Origin: Porites lutea
Taxonomy: Eukaryota > Cnidaria > Anthozoa > Scleractinia > Poritidae
Assembly: GCF_958299795.1 (NCBI RefSeq)
Contig: NC_133207.1
Span: forward strand, 442,001 to 506,000
Length of the DNA stretch: 64,000 nucleotides
Direction: 5' to 3'
The notes under the pieces were generated by a model, which was not told where the DNA came from, did not search any database, and saw only the letters and a list, made by a program, of their open reading frames with translations. Of this stretch, positions 36,208 to 46,690 are shown in pieces (within the stretch, counting starts at the first letter, position 1; every line of letters begins with the position of its first letter). Position numbers and translations under genes: made by a program.

Positions 36208-38534
36208 TCAAGGAGCATTTGAGTTGGGTCCCCGCCTCTTTCCAAATCCAGCAACGACGTTAACAAATCGCCTGTTGTACTGCATTCTGCGCTTAGCACG
36301 ACCTGTCCTCTTTTTCTTTTTTTCTTGCTTATCAACCTGAAGAGAAAAACAGCAATGTAGTTACTTCTAAATGAGGTTCACAGTTGTGTTCCTCGGTTGT
36401 GAATAATATGCCCACAACTAGACAAGGTTTTGACATAAAAGTTTTCTTAAGGTCTCAATCTGCTGTATAACTTAACACTTATACTCCCATCTTTATCACT
36501 GACTGGTTAATTATAAGTAGCAGAATAGAATACTAATTGAGAGAAATCAAGATCCCCCACAGTTCAACCAGCTTAATGTACAACTGCATGATTTACAGCA
36601 CAGCGACCTACCTTGGGTGTCTGGCCTTTTACTTTACCAGCACGGGCCAAGGAGCCGTGAACCTTACCTAAAAGTGAAGAAAAGTAATGTAAAAAGTAAA
36701 CACAACATACATTACCATTGTACATTTATTTTAGGAATTATACTACTCTCCAAAAGCAGCTACTTTCACAGCTACAGCTAGTGGAATTGTCAGGGGGAAA
36801 TTTCCATTCTCAGGTTGAACAAATATTTAACATATAAGGCAGGGCTCGAATTTGCAACTGATATGGTCGCCAATGAAACTAACATTTTCTCCTTGGCAAC
36901 AAAAAATTCTGGTTTTTTTTCTCTACAATTTAGATTAAAATAAATTATTAAACGACTAAAGTTAAAACAAAAATTTCATCTTATCTTGCTTTGCTTTTGT
37001 CATAAAAAAATGGGCCAACGAAAGTCAAACGATCAAATCTGATGGATGGCGCCATACTATGAGCTGTGTCATTTACATTATTCAAACTGGAAACTAAAAA
37101 TTTGCATCTGGCGACCTAAGGATTTTTGAATTTCGAGCCCTGTAAGGTGTAGTTTTTTGCTAAGGTTCTAACCCTGGTAACATACGTTGAATACATATGC
37201 TGCGAACCTTCACTACACTATGAAACTTGCAAAGAGTTCCATACAGTTTCTACAAACCCCTGAGAACAGATTTTGGCAAGAACCATTTTTGAACAACCAA
37301 GCCTGATCAGTGAGTATATTGCAAACATCTTTAAGTGTTTAACTTAGGCATGAATTGTTAGGAATAATATTCTTCAGGTCTTCACACGCCAAAAGAATGT
37401 GGTAGTTTCTTGGTGTTGCGGACAGGTGCTATCACCAAATGACGTAATGCAAAAGATTGTTAAGACCCTGAAAAATACCCACACAATAACACAAAAGCGA
37501 TTCAACCAATAATGCTTTCTGCAACACCAAGAAACACCCAAGAATGTAGTTATTGCCCAGGAAATAATTTACTGCAGTGTATTGTTTTGATATGGTTACT
37601 ATTACAAAGTCAGACTGTACATCAGCAAAAAACAAAATTGCAAGTGTCTTCGATTAATCATAGTCCAGAATAAGAATACACAAAAGTCTTGTACAAATCT
37701 CTTCTACTGGCAAGAATTGACCATTAACTCTTATAAGAGCTTTTTACATGGTATTTGTTCAGGTTGTAATTCAACCTATTGTTGGTTACTACCTGTAGAC
37801 AACATCACTTTGACGCATTTACAACCAGTTTTGCTATTTGCTGAATTTGCTACGTCCTAGTTCGCGACACGTTCACTACATATTACTTTCTCTAGACCAT
37901 TGAAAATATTTCTTTAATCCCACTAGGAAAAAAAAAATTAAAATATTTCTCGTTCTTTTAAACTTGCTCTTCCAAAGTTGCAAGTTTTGGACTTTTACAA
38001 TAGGCAACAAGCCCAGCACATAGGTAGCGAACTCTGAGGCAAAGAATTTGACAAGTAGTAAAACCAGTGTAAAGCGTTCATCCCAGTATGTGCATTCAAA
38101 CGTTTGGTTATTTTAGTTCTGGAATAAGAATACACACAGATGTTATGTAAATGAAGTACTGCTACTTTCTTAAAGTAATATGTTTTCTGCCGGTATTAAG
38201 TTAACGAATAACGACGTGAATAATGGGATTAATTGTGATCAGAACGAAAACTGCTTTAGATAAGATCTATTTTAAAACGGTTTATACGTCAACATAAAGT
38301 ACAAACTTTTATACCTCCAAGCAAGCGAAGGCCAACTTCCAGTGTAGACAGATCAGCTACCCCACAATCCAAAAGACTCATTCCATCCTCAAGTGGCTTT
38401 CCAGCATAAAAGAGAACTTGTTCGTCGGCTGGGATGCCTTCGGCGAAGGCTATTTCGTTTTTGAGAGCTAACACACTCTCGCCACCGGTTACGTCGAAAG
38501 TATGGAGGTTTTCTCCGCGCACAAAAAGCTGCAT
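36208..38534 (-). CDS. FAU: FAU: ubiquitin-like FUBI fused to ribosomal protein eS30
   Basis: Precursor of a small-subunit ribosomal protein. 134 residues from three coding exons, 38315-38534, 36612-36667 and 36208-36336, all in frame; human FAU is 133. The first 74 residues are the ubiquitin-like domain ([15 protein letters not shown]) ending in LLGG, the cleavage site. eS30 follows: [19 protein letters not shown], then a lysine-rich run and [17 protein letters not shown] 5' UTR intron can be read: a non-coding exon about 38646-38696 begins CCTTCCTCTTC, which resembles the 5' terminal oligopyrimidine tract of ribosomal protein mRNAs, has a GTAAGT donor, and splices to an acceptor just before 38560. 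Divergently arranged with MRPL49. Confidence 0.97.
36840..37142. repeat. MITE-like element with CAGGGCTCGAA ends
   Basis: Left end CAGGGCTCGAATTTGC and right end ATTTCGAGCCCTG are inverted copies. 303 bp, AT-rich, non-coding. Located in the intron between FAU exons encoding the ubiquitin-like domain and eS30. Confidence 0.7.
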
Positions 38535-38802
38535 CTTGAGTTAACTATCACGAAAGTAAACTACAATAAGTATTTGATGTATTAAGATGCAGAAGGCCTC
38601 ATACCTTGAACCTTTATGGTATAAAAATATGGACTTTTTACTTACATTTCTCAACAATTACACGTGGTGGTGCAACCGAATTTTCGAAGAGGAAGGATTG
38701 TATTACTGCGCAGCCATTTGACGCATGGCGCGCAAGGCATGATTAGTTGAGCCATGAAGAGGTCAGCGTTTGTACTTCATGTACATCATTACCAGGGTAA
38801 AG
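38535..38802. promoter_or_regulatory. FAU / MRPL49 bidirectional promoter and 5' UTRs
   Basis: 268 bp between opposing start codons. The FAU leader exon and its small intron occupy 38535-38696, leaving only about 105 bp for shared promoter. That part holds CpG-containing motifs TTGACGCATGGCGCGC and CTGCGCAG, which weakly resemble CRE/NRF-1 sites. No TATA box seen. Confidence 0.6.
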
Positions 38803-40549
38803 ATGGCGACTGCCAGATCACTCTGCAAAGTTTGCAGGTCATTTCTCTCTACGAATGTGATCCTGCAATCACAAACTGGTCAAAGATCAGCAAAGGTTAA
38901 TAGTGCAGTAGGTCTTGAATTTGGCAGATGTTTTATAAATGTTTTTTGATTTTCCTTTTGTGATCTTTTTAGATCGCAAGCCATCTTAAAAAATCACCAC
39001 AGACAACTAACAGAGTGACATATGTAATCAAACCAGAAAGGTTAAAGCAGATTGAAGAATCCCCTAGCGGTTGGGTTCCTCCCGCTACTGGTACGTTTTC
39101 TTCCTTCTAAATTAATTTTGAGGCCTCTGTTTTCCTTTATCATACCTTTGTTTGTACAGTCAACTCTTTCTAAGACGGACACCTTTGGGACCAGTACTAA
39201 GTGTCCATCTTAGAGAGATGTCCAACTTATAAAGAGTCAAATAAAAGGAGTAAAGAAAGGCAGGGACCAACTCTAGTTGTCCATTTTACAGAGGTGTCCG
39301 TCTTATAGAGGTGTCCGTTATGAGAGAGTCGACTGTATATGGAGCTTTTGGAAACACAGCTTTAAACAGGGGAAGGCCATAGGGGACATTCCATCTTTTA
39401 TCCACACTCCCAAGGGTGACCGGAATCTGAACCCTCAAAATTTTGTCGGTACTCTTTGCAAAATGAAGTCCGAAGGGTTCATTTTTTGTCTGGCACCTTT
39501 GCAAAATTTGTCTGAAGGGTACAAATTTTGTTGGCTTCTTTGAAGAAAATATCTGAACCCCCCTATTCAAAGCAGCTATCCTCAGGGAGGGTGCAGATAA
39601 AAAATGGAACATCCCCAGTAGCTTTGCATTCTTCTGTAACAATCGCAGGGGGTGATCTGGAAAAATCATGCTTCACATAATGAACATATAATAGTATTTA
39701 TCTATTGCCTTTTGCTCCAATTTCTATCCATTTTGTAGAGTTTTCCTTCCAGTAAACTACTCATCCATAAGACATTTGGCATCTTCATTGATCCTTTTAT
39801 GTACTAGCTAATTAATGCCTTTGGATGACATTTTTTTTTTTTTTTTTTTTTTTTTTTGCAGAGTCACCAAATTTGCCATTTTTCATTAAGAGATCCAAAT
39901 TCAACAACTTGCCAGTTTACTCAGACTACAAGCGTGGAGGAAATTATAAACTCACTGTGATAAGGAAAATTAAAGGTGATCTCCAGGTAAGAATTAAGAG
40001 AAAGAGGAGAGCAGGGCTTTGCTGTTTCCAGGGCCTCATGGCCACTGATGACTTTTGGAGCAAGATTTTAGGTTTTGCACAAAACTTAGACAAAGTATTT
40101 TTGTTGGGAATGGTTCTCCATGTCATAATATTACACAGCAAAGTACATGTTCTGTCATATATAAAAGAGTGCTAGAAGCATACCAGTTTTCACGCATAAT
40201 ATTCATTTCTACTAAAACTGTTTCTTAGTCTTTTTTTTAAATAGAAAAAGACATTATGTCATATTTTTTATATCCTGTTGGTCAACTGCAATTTAGATAA
40301 GGAAAAGAGGAGACCATCCATCAAATATTTAAGGAAAGAAAGAGAGGAAAAGAATTAGAATTTTCTTATCTCTACTTAACAAAATTCCTCTGTATTTTCG
40401 TTCTCTATTTTTAGGCTCTTGATGATTGTTTGAGACAACATCTTGGAAAAGATATTAACTCCCAAATTAATGAACTTACGAGTCAAGTGAAGATAAAAGG
40501 AATTCACAAGGATGCTGTTGTGACTGTCTTAAAACGTCTTGGGTTCTAG
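38803..40549 (+). CDS. MRPL49: Mitochondrial ribosomal protein mL49 (MRPL49)
   Basis: Component of the mitochondrial large ribosomal subunit. Four exons, 38803-38895, 38973-39090, 39862-39986 and 40415-40549, join in frame to 156 residues (human about 166). The basic, serine-rich N-terminus (MATARSLCKVCRSFLSTNV) fits a mitochondrial targeting peptide. The conserved core is visible in exons 3 and 4: FFIKRSKFNNLPVYSDYKRG, KLTVIRKIKGDLQALDD, and the end QVKIKGIHKDAVVTVLKRLG. A run of about 24 T precedes the exon 3 acceptor. AATAAA at 40739-40744 is the likely polyA signal. An extension reading on past the exon 3 donor at 39987 is intronic. Transcribed away from FAU. Confidence 0.95.
39157..39343. 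repeat. MITE-like element with TACAGTCRACTCT ends
   Basis: Left TACAGTCAACTCTTTCTAAG and right GAGAGAGTCGACTGTA are inverted copies, with several internal GTGTCCRTCTTA motifs. 187 bp in MRPL49 intron 2. It is followed to about 39665 by another repetitive-looking stretch with AAATTTTGT and CTGAAGGG motifs. Confidence 0.65.
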
Positions 40550-42131
40550 GATCAGTGTAATAACTTGAGTAGATTGGAAACAACACCCAAGAATGACTGT
40601 GAAATAGTCAAGCAATACACAGACACTGAGACAGTGCTGTCAACTCTCCCAGATAATTCGGGAGATGCCATGAATGAAATCTCTAGGATAATCTGCCACC
40701 GAAGTATGCCATTTCTTCAGTAGACTCAACTTTCCAACAATAAAATTTCAACTATTTTGTGTTGTTTATGCCATTTTAATGTTGACATCGAATGTTTCCT
40801 TATCAACTCCAGTATGTCATTGTAATATAATAATCTGATTGGTTTTCGTGCATTTTGCATCATCACAAATTCATGACAATCGGATTCAACGAGTATTTTT
40901 TGCACAAATGATGTCATGATCCTTGGGTTATGATGTCATGTATAATCCCCTGCCTGTCAATTCTCAATATTTAAAGACATGGGGAGTTGACAGCCCTGCA
41001 CAGAGATGAGATGATGTTCAGTTAAGAATTCACAAACTGCTGTTTTGAGTGCCTTGAAGTTGCTGGGGTCCTAATAGAAGAATTTACAAACTTTAATATG
41101 TACATAAAAAACAAGACTCTTGAGACTACACTAAGTCTGAAGAAATAGGTTTACTTGTAAACAGGCATAAGTGGGCATAGGATAGAATGTTGTTTGATTC
41201 CTATCCAGATTCTATTAACAGGTGTAATGGAATAATGTAAGCATTGATGAACAATACAACAAAGAAATGTTCATATACTACCTCTTTAGCCATATACTTC
41301 CTCTCTCTCCACCTTTCTTTTGTATTTCAACTCTGTTGTTACATTTTGCCAATGATAGTCCTCCTTACTCTTTTCAGCCCTCAGTTCATTTAAAGTATTA
41401 TTTTTCAAATCTTGAAGTTCCTAATTTACAGTTTAAGATGTTTCCTTCAAGGAAAGCCTGAATTTTCCTGCCCATTTATAGTTATTGAGGACATAAACTT
41501 TTCACTTAAATCTCTTTCTCTATTTTATTTATGTCAATCTTTCCTTTCCAAAACCAGTGGTAGAAATTAATGTGTATCCATAGGATCCATCTCTGACTTA
41601 AAATGTTATCCAATCACAAAAATGCAAAGTAAGTGGCAAGACAAGATATTGATAGACATCTTTTGGGCACTAAGGCACAGATGGTCCTCAAGATTAAATA
41701 ATTAACACCGTTGCTTTGATCTATAAGAATCTACACAAATATTAAATAAATAATATTAATATTTCGTTTAGCATCCCAAAATACTTCAGAGTCTGCAAAT
41801 TTGCCAAAAATTGCCCTCTTCATGAGAAGTCAGAAAAAGATCAATACATAATACTATATGATGGTATAAAAGTCTAAAAAAATCCCATCCCTCAGTCTAT
41901 AAACCATCTCTTATAAAAACTGTTTTTGCGTTACTTTAAGTTATAAGAAAATTCTTGCTTTCCTCTATTATCTCCCACCCCCAAAAACTCCCACCGCGCA
42001 CTACGGGTTATGAGATTTTTTGTGCCTGTTTACATGACGTTATTCCGCTTAAAGTTGTTGTGTGTTATCAGTACGTATTGTATCTTTCATCGTGTTTTCC
42101 TTACAAGAAAGTAGTTCCTCTTCCAAGAAAA
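40550..42131. other. Spacer MRPL49 to CRIPT
   Basis: Contains the MRPL49 3' UTR to about 40765. The rest is AT-rich without a recognised exon or strong repeat. The CRIPT promoter must lie at the right end. Confidence 0.5.
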
Positions 42132-44852
42132 ATGGTCTGCGATAAGTGTAAGGCATAATAGCATTTTTCTCCCTAAATTTATCGTTCTTTGCGGGTGGCA
42201 TCATCTTTTCCAGAGTGACTTTTACTCCCAGTTTGTATCAGAAATGTTTGTTCACTTTCTATTCAATGCAATGACGCAGGTCAAAAAAAACTCGGAAAAG
42301 TGATTTGCCCCGACCCATGGAAATCTGGAGCAAGGAATACAACAGGTAAAGAAAGTGTAGAATTGTAGATGAATCATCTTCTGTTACCCTGAATGGTGAA
42401 GAATGAAAGATAAACAAGTCATTCGGAGAGATGTCAACCTCCAGAGATCTAACATCTGGAGGCTCTCTATCTTGCACTATAACCGAATGTCAACAGCTTA
42501 AACACCCACCCCGCACCCACAAATTGACCCAGCCACCATTGCCTAGGACATTATTTGAAGATTTACATGAGTTACATGCTATCAAAAGGACGAAATAATC
42601 TTTGTCAGCCATGACTAAATAGGTGCAGAAATGAATGTCCCAGAAACTGTACAATTAATAAAAAAGTTTCAATTTTAAGAAAAAATACTAAAGCAGCAAA
42701 AAGCGCAAAAGCCCATTTTATCAGGGAGATTTTGTGACCAGAACAGGAGAGTGGGAGAGACAGTGCCGTATCCAGGAGACCCCTGAATAATCCGCAAGAT
42801 TTGGCACATATGCGATCAGTGACTTACAGCTAGCCGAAATGGATTGGATGTGATCCCTGTAACCCTATCCCAAACCGTTTGTCATTTAGTTAGTTGCAGG
42901 GTTTGATCCGTTCCAATCAGATCCTGGGGACATCCTTAGCGAAAAAAAGTGTGCTGTCAATTATGGAGAATAATTATTTTGCGGGGAGTATTCTGCTGAA
43001 GGCCATATATTTTTCAAACCAAGCTCTTTGATTCCTTTTTTTTTTTTTCATTTGTCATTTATAATTAATGACAGCATCATCACCATTAAGTGTATCAACC
43101 TTGGGTTAGTGAAAAACAGCCTTTGAACAACGGGGTCTTGGTTTACTTTCAGATGTCAGGAACATTCACTATAAATTAAGCTTATATGCACCAAATGAAA
43201 AGTCTGTTTTTTCAAATAATTTCACAGTCTGCAAAACATTTTTTGTTTGGGATTAACATATTGCCACTATATTGGCCTTATGTAACAGGAATTTGAAGAG
43301 GCCTGTCTTGAAAAGTTCATATGCTTGGGGGGGGGGGGGGGGGGGGTGGAGGGGATGTGAAAGTTTCAAACTGATCAGTGCATAATACATCCTTTTTTAA
43401 TACTGCATAGATTTTTGTAAGAAACAGTGTCTAAATTATTGTTTTAATGTGTGGCATGTTGGTCGTTGTTTATTCTTTAGAGAGTGGAGGAAGGAAAGTT
43501 AATGAGAACAAGCTTTTGACACAGAAAAAGAACAGGTAAAGTAACAAGAATGTATGTACTATGGAACAGTATGTGTGTTACTGAAGCTTATTTAACCACT
43601 TATGTCATCTAATTATCAACACTTAGGGCCAGTTATTTAAACAGGGTTTGATCAGTGTTTAACAAAACCACGTTACCATAAGGTCAGAACATCTTACTGT
43701 TTTGTGAGGTATATTATGTTTTGTGGCTGTCATGTAAATTTAATTCTGTCATTTTTTTTGTTCTCCCATATTTAGATTTAACCCATATACAACCTTCAAC
43801 AAATGCAGAATCTGCAAACAAACTGTGCATCAGATGCATTCACACTACTGCCAAAGTATGTGCGAGATGTGATTATGCTATTATTTGCCATCACAGAAAA
43901 ATCATACAATGGATTCTCAATAATTTGTGACAAAAGCGAAACTAAGGCAATCTGTAAAAAGCGCTACAACCTAAGTTGCACCCCTGCAAAACATGAGTGT
44001 GCTTTGGAGAGTTACACCACTGGCCCCCCCATTGACTCAAATTTAACCTTGCCTAGAAAAAAATTTAACTACATTAATTTTAATAATGTTCACCAACATG
44101 CCTAAAGTTAGCAAATTATGTCTTAGGAAAAATATCATTGTTGAATGTGTGAATGGAATAAAGCCCTAAGGAAGTCTAGATCCAATATGTCAAAATTCCC
44201 CTTCTAAGAGTTAGCAAGTATAAGTATAAAAGCCAATTAAAAAGCCAAGGTGTGCATCCTTTCCTCTTCCTAAGTCTTGTTGTTTGTAAAAACCCTAACT
44301 CCAAAACCTTGTGTTTGACACCAGCACGCAGTCATCACCAACACAAAAATGCAGCTAGTTTGTTGTCTAACCATTTTGTTTACAAAACAGAATCTTCTCT
44401 TGAATCTCTAATCACTCCATATGACAAACATTCTTTTCACTTTAAGGAGGAGATATTTTTCTCTTACCTGGATCTTGATATTGTTTATAGTTGGATAAGA
44501 TAGCTGTCATCTGTAAGTTCCTGTGTTAATCAAAAGTTATGATTTTTTTATAGGTTGTGCATACAAGAAAGGTTTGTATCTAAACAATGTTTTTGTTGAT
44601 TTTATTTTTGCTTTTGTTGTTTAAGTAGCAAAAAAAATAAAGATTTTTCGATATGGAAGGCATGGTACACACTGTGATCACTACACTGTACCGTGACTCA
44701 ATCAAAATGAAAATTATTCTTTCAGGTTTTCCCATTCATCCCATTTTTTGATTAGTGTGTAACATGGAGAAACTTTCTTCCCTTTAGGTATCTGTGCCAT
44801 GTGCGGCAAACAAGTCTTAGATACAACCAACTACAGACAAACTTCAGTATGA
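42132..44852 (+). CDS. CRIPT: CRIPT, cysteine-rich PDZ-binding protein
   Basis: Small zinc-binding protein, known as a PSD-95 PDZ3 ligand and also implicated in the minor spliceosome. None of its six exons is long, and it is easily missed: 42132-42147, 42280-42345, 43481-43535, 43776-43855, 44554-44571 (18 nt) and 44788-44852. They join in frame to 99 residues (human 101). Recognition comes from MVCDKCQKKLGKVICPD, WKSGARNTTESGGRKVNENK, CRICKQTVHQMHSHYCQ, SCAYKKGICAMCGK and the C-terminal PDZ ligand QTSV. CXXC pairs are all kept. Intron 2 contains a 20-G run at 43327-43346. Longer open frames at 43721-44105 are other-frame readings of exon 4 and intron. Confidence 0.96.
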
Positions 44853-45271
44853 AGACAAACTCTGCAGTCATGTATCTTGCGTTTTTCTCAGACTGTCTTC
44901 TCATTTCAGCATAAAATGTTGTATATGTTGAGTTGCAAAAGAGTTTCTCTGGCATGTCACAAGAGACACGGAATGGAATGAACCAAACAAGACTCAACAC
45001 ACTTTCGAGCAAGACATAGCCTGCATATCAGGTATTTCCACATGAGTTTGTTCCCTGCAAATGAACTCATGACGAAAAACTTGCTACGCAGGCTAAGCAG
45101 GGAACAAGTGGTTTTGGTTTCACCTCTGATTGGCTCAAAAATGAAGCATAGACTAGTGATGCAAAACCAAAGTAATTTTGTGATACTGACTTTCGACATC
45201 CCTTTAACGCTTAGACTGAGAACTCCTCTGCTTACAGTAATACGAAAACAGGCTCAAAACCAGAATAATAT

Positions 45272-45439
45272 TAGCCTGTTCCAAGCGTTCAGATAGTGGA
45301 GAGCGGTGCGAAGTAAAGATAGCGATGAAAAGTAGAGGGGGACTGGGGAGAGAGGTGTCCCACCTCCCTCGCTTTTATTTTTTTGCGCTCCTTTTTTCTG
45401 CGCACCGCTCCCCACTATCTGAACGCCTGGAACAGGCTA
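45272..45439. mobile_element. TAGCCTG fold-back element with 9-bp duplication, copy 2
   Basis: Left end TAGCCTGTTCCAAGCGTTCA then GATAGTGG; right end CCACTATCTGAACGCCTGG then AACAGGCTA, almost perfect inverted copies. 168 bp. Both sides carry GAATAATAT, a perfect 9-bp direct repeat. Interior has purine-rich GGGGGACTGGGGAGAGAGG. Same family as 23083-23196. Confidence 0.85.
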
Positions 45440-45929
45440 GAATAATATTAATTAATTTGCACATGCTAAGGAAGTTGTCTAATGAAAACGTCTGTGAACA
45501 GTGTTATATTTCATTGGTTCCCTCTTGCATATCAATTTTTTTTTTTTGAACAGTACATTTTTCTTATTGGTTTTGCTGGAGCAAGAAGAAGAGACTCTAA
45601 CTTGAATCACGTGTATTAATAAAATATTAAACAATTAGTCACAAGGCTATTTTACTTAATTACAGTGTTTCATTAAATCTCAGCGAAGGTGACTTGCGTG
45701 GTATTCACTTAGATTGATACTGTGGAGCCATAGGCTGCATGGCTTCTAACTTAAAGAGTTAGAGAAAATGCAGCCGATAGAGCATCAACACTTGAACATT
45801 AAAGGAACAATAACACGGAAATGCCCCCATGTTACTGAGTAGAGTAGGCTACAATTAAAAAAAATTGACTGGCTGATGCTCAAAATGGCACAGCGGCTGC
45901 TACACAAAGTTTTTGTTTCCTTCCTTCCC

Positions 45930-46270
45930 CTCTTCAGCCCCCAGGGAAGAGGGAATATTCCTGGGAACTCTTGGTTGGGGTGTGCCCCTGGTTCTCCAAA
46001 TCCTGACCCTATAAAGCCATTACGAATTCGCATATTACTCTTCCTTTCTTATTGATTTAGAATTGAAACTACAGATACGTTCATACAGCGTACACTCCCT
46101 TAGTTCCCTCAAAAACCGTACCAGATTCCAGACCATAATGTGCAAAGTCTATACCCCTTTTCAGACTGAAAACCATACCCTTTGGGGCAACACATACATG
46201 TACCTATTTGATGGCTTATATAAGGGAATAACACCCCCCGTCCCCCTCCCCCACCCACTTCAGCCAGAGA
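45930..46270. repeat. G-tract-ended element, copy 2 (degenerate)
   Basis: Shares with 5088-5490 the GGTTGGGGTGTGCCCCTGG-like start, the degenerate 'accataccctttt-cagac' units, the CTTATATAAGGGAATAACACC end and a final C-rich stretch. Confidence 0.6.
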
Positions 46271-46344
46271 GGGCTTTTAACTCTTGGTCGTTTTAGATCC
46301 ATGCTTATTTCGTTCTTCCACCACCCAAAACTCACTGCCAAACC

Positions 46345-46553
46345 CTGGGGGGGGGGGGGGGCACTTTAGGAATTTCTGGGTGGGGATGTGCTGCTGGGAC
46401 CCTGGAACCCTTGACCTATACCAGAGCTAGTAAAGCTGAATTTTGCTACCCTATATTAGAGTAAACTCCCAAAATCCCCCTATCCTAGAGTAGCTGTTTC
46501 CCCACTCTAGATAAAATCTTCAACCAACTGATCAGTTTCCCGCAAAATGATAC

Positions 46554-46592
<39 letters not shown>

Positions 46593-46690
46593 CCTAGAGT
46601 AAACTGCTTGAAAACCATACCCTTCACAGCGGCACATACCCATATAGCCCATATATGGCAGTACCCCGCCCCCCCCCCCCCCCCCGGGTG
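46345..46690. repeat. G-tract-ended element, copy 3
   Basis: Starts with a run of about 16 G, ends with GGCAGTACCCCGCC and about 16 C, so the whole unit can fold. The interior has repeated TACCCTATCCTAGAGTA and TACCCTATTCTAGACC units. Tandem to the copy just left of it. Confidence 0.7.

Noticed and set aside
43721-44105. Overlapping 69- and 100-codon open frames
   Set aside because: They are other-frame readings of CRIPT exon 4 and its intron.
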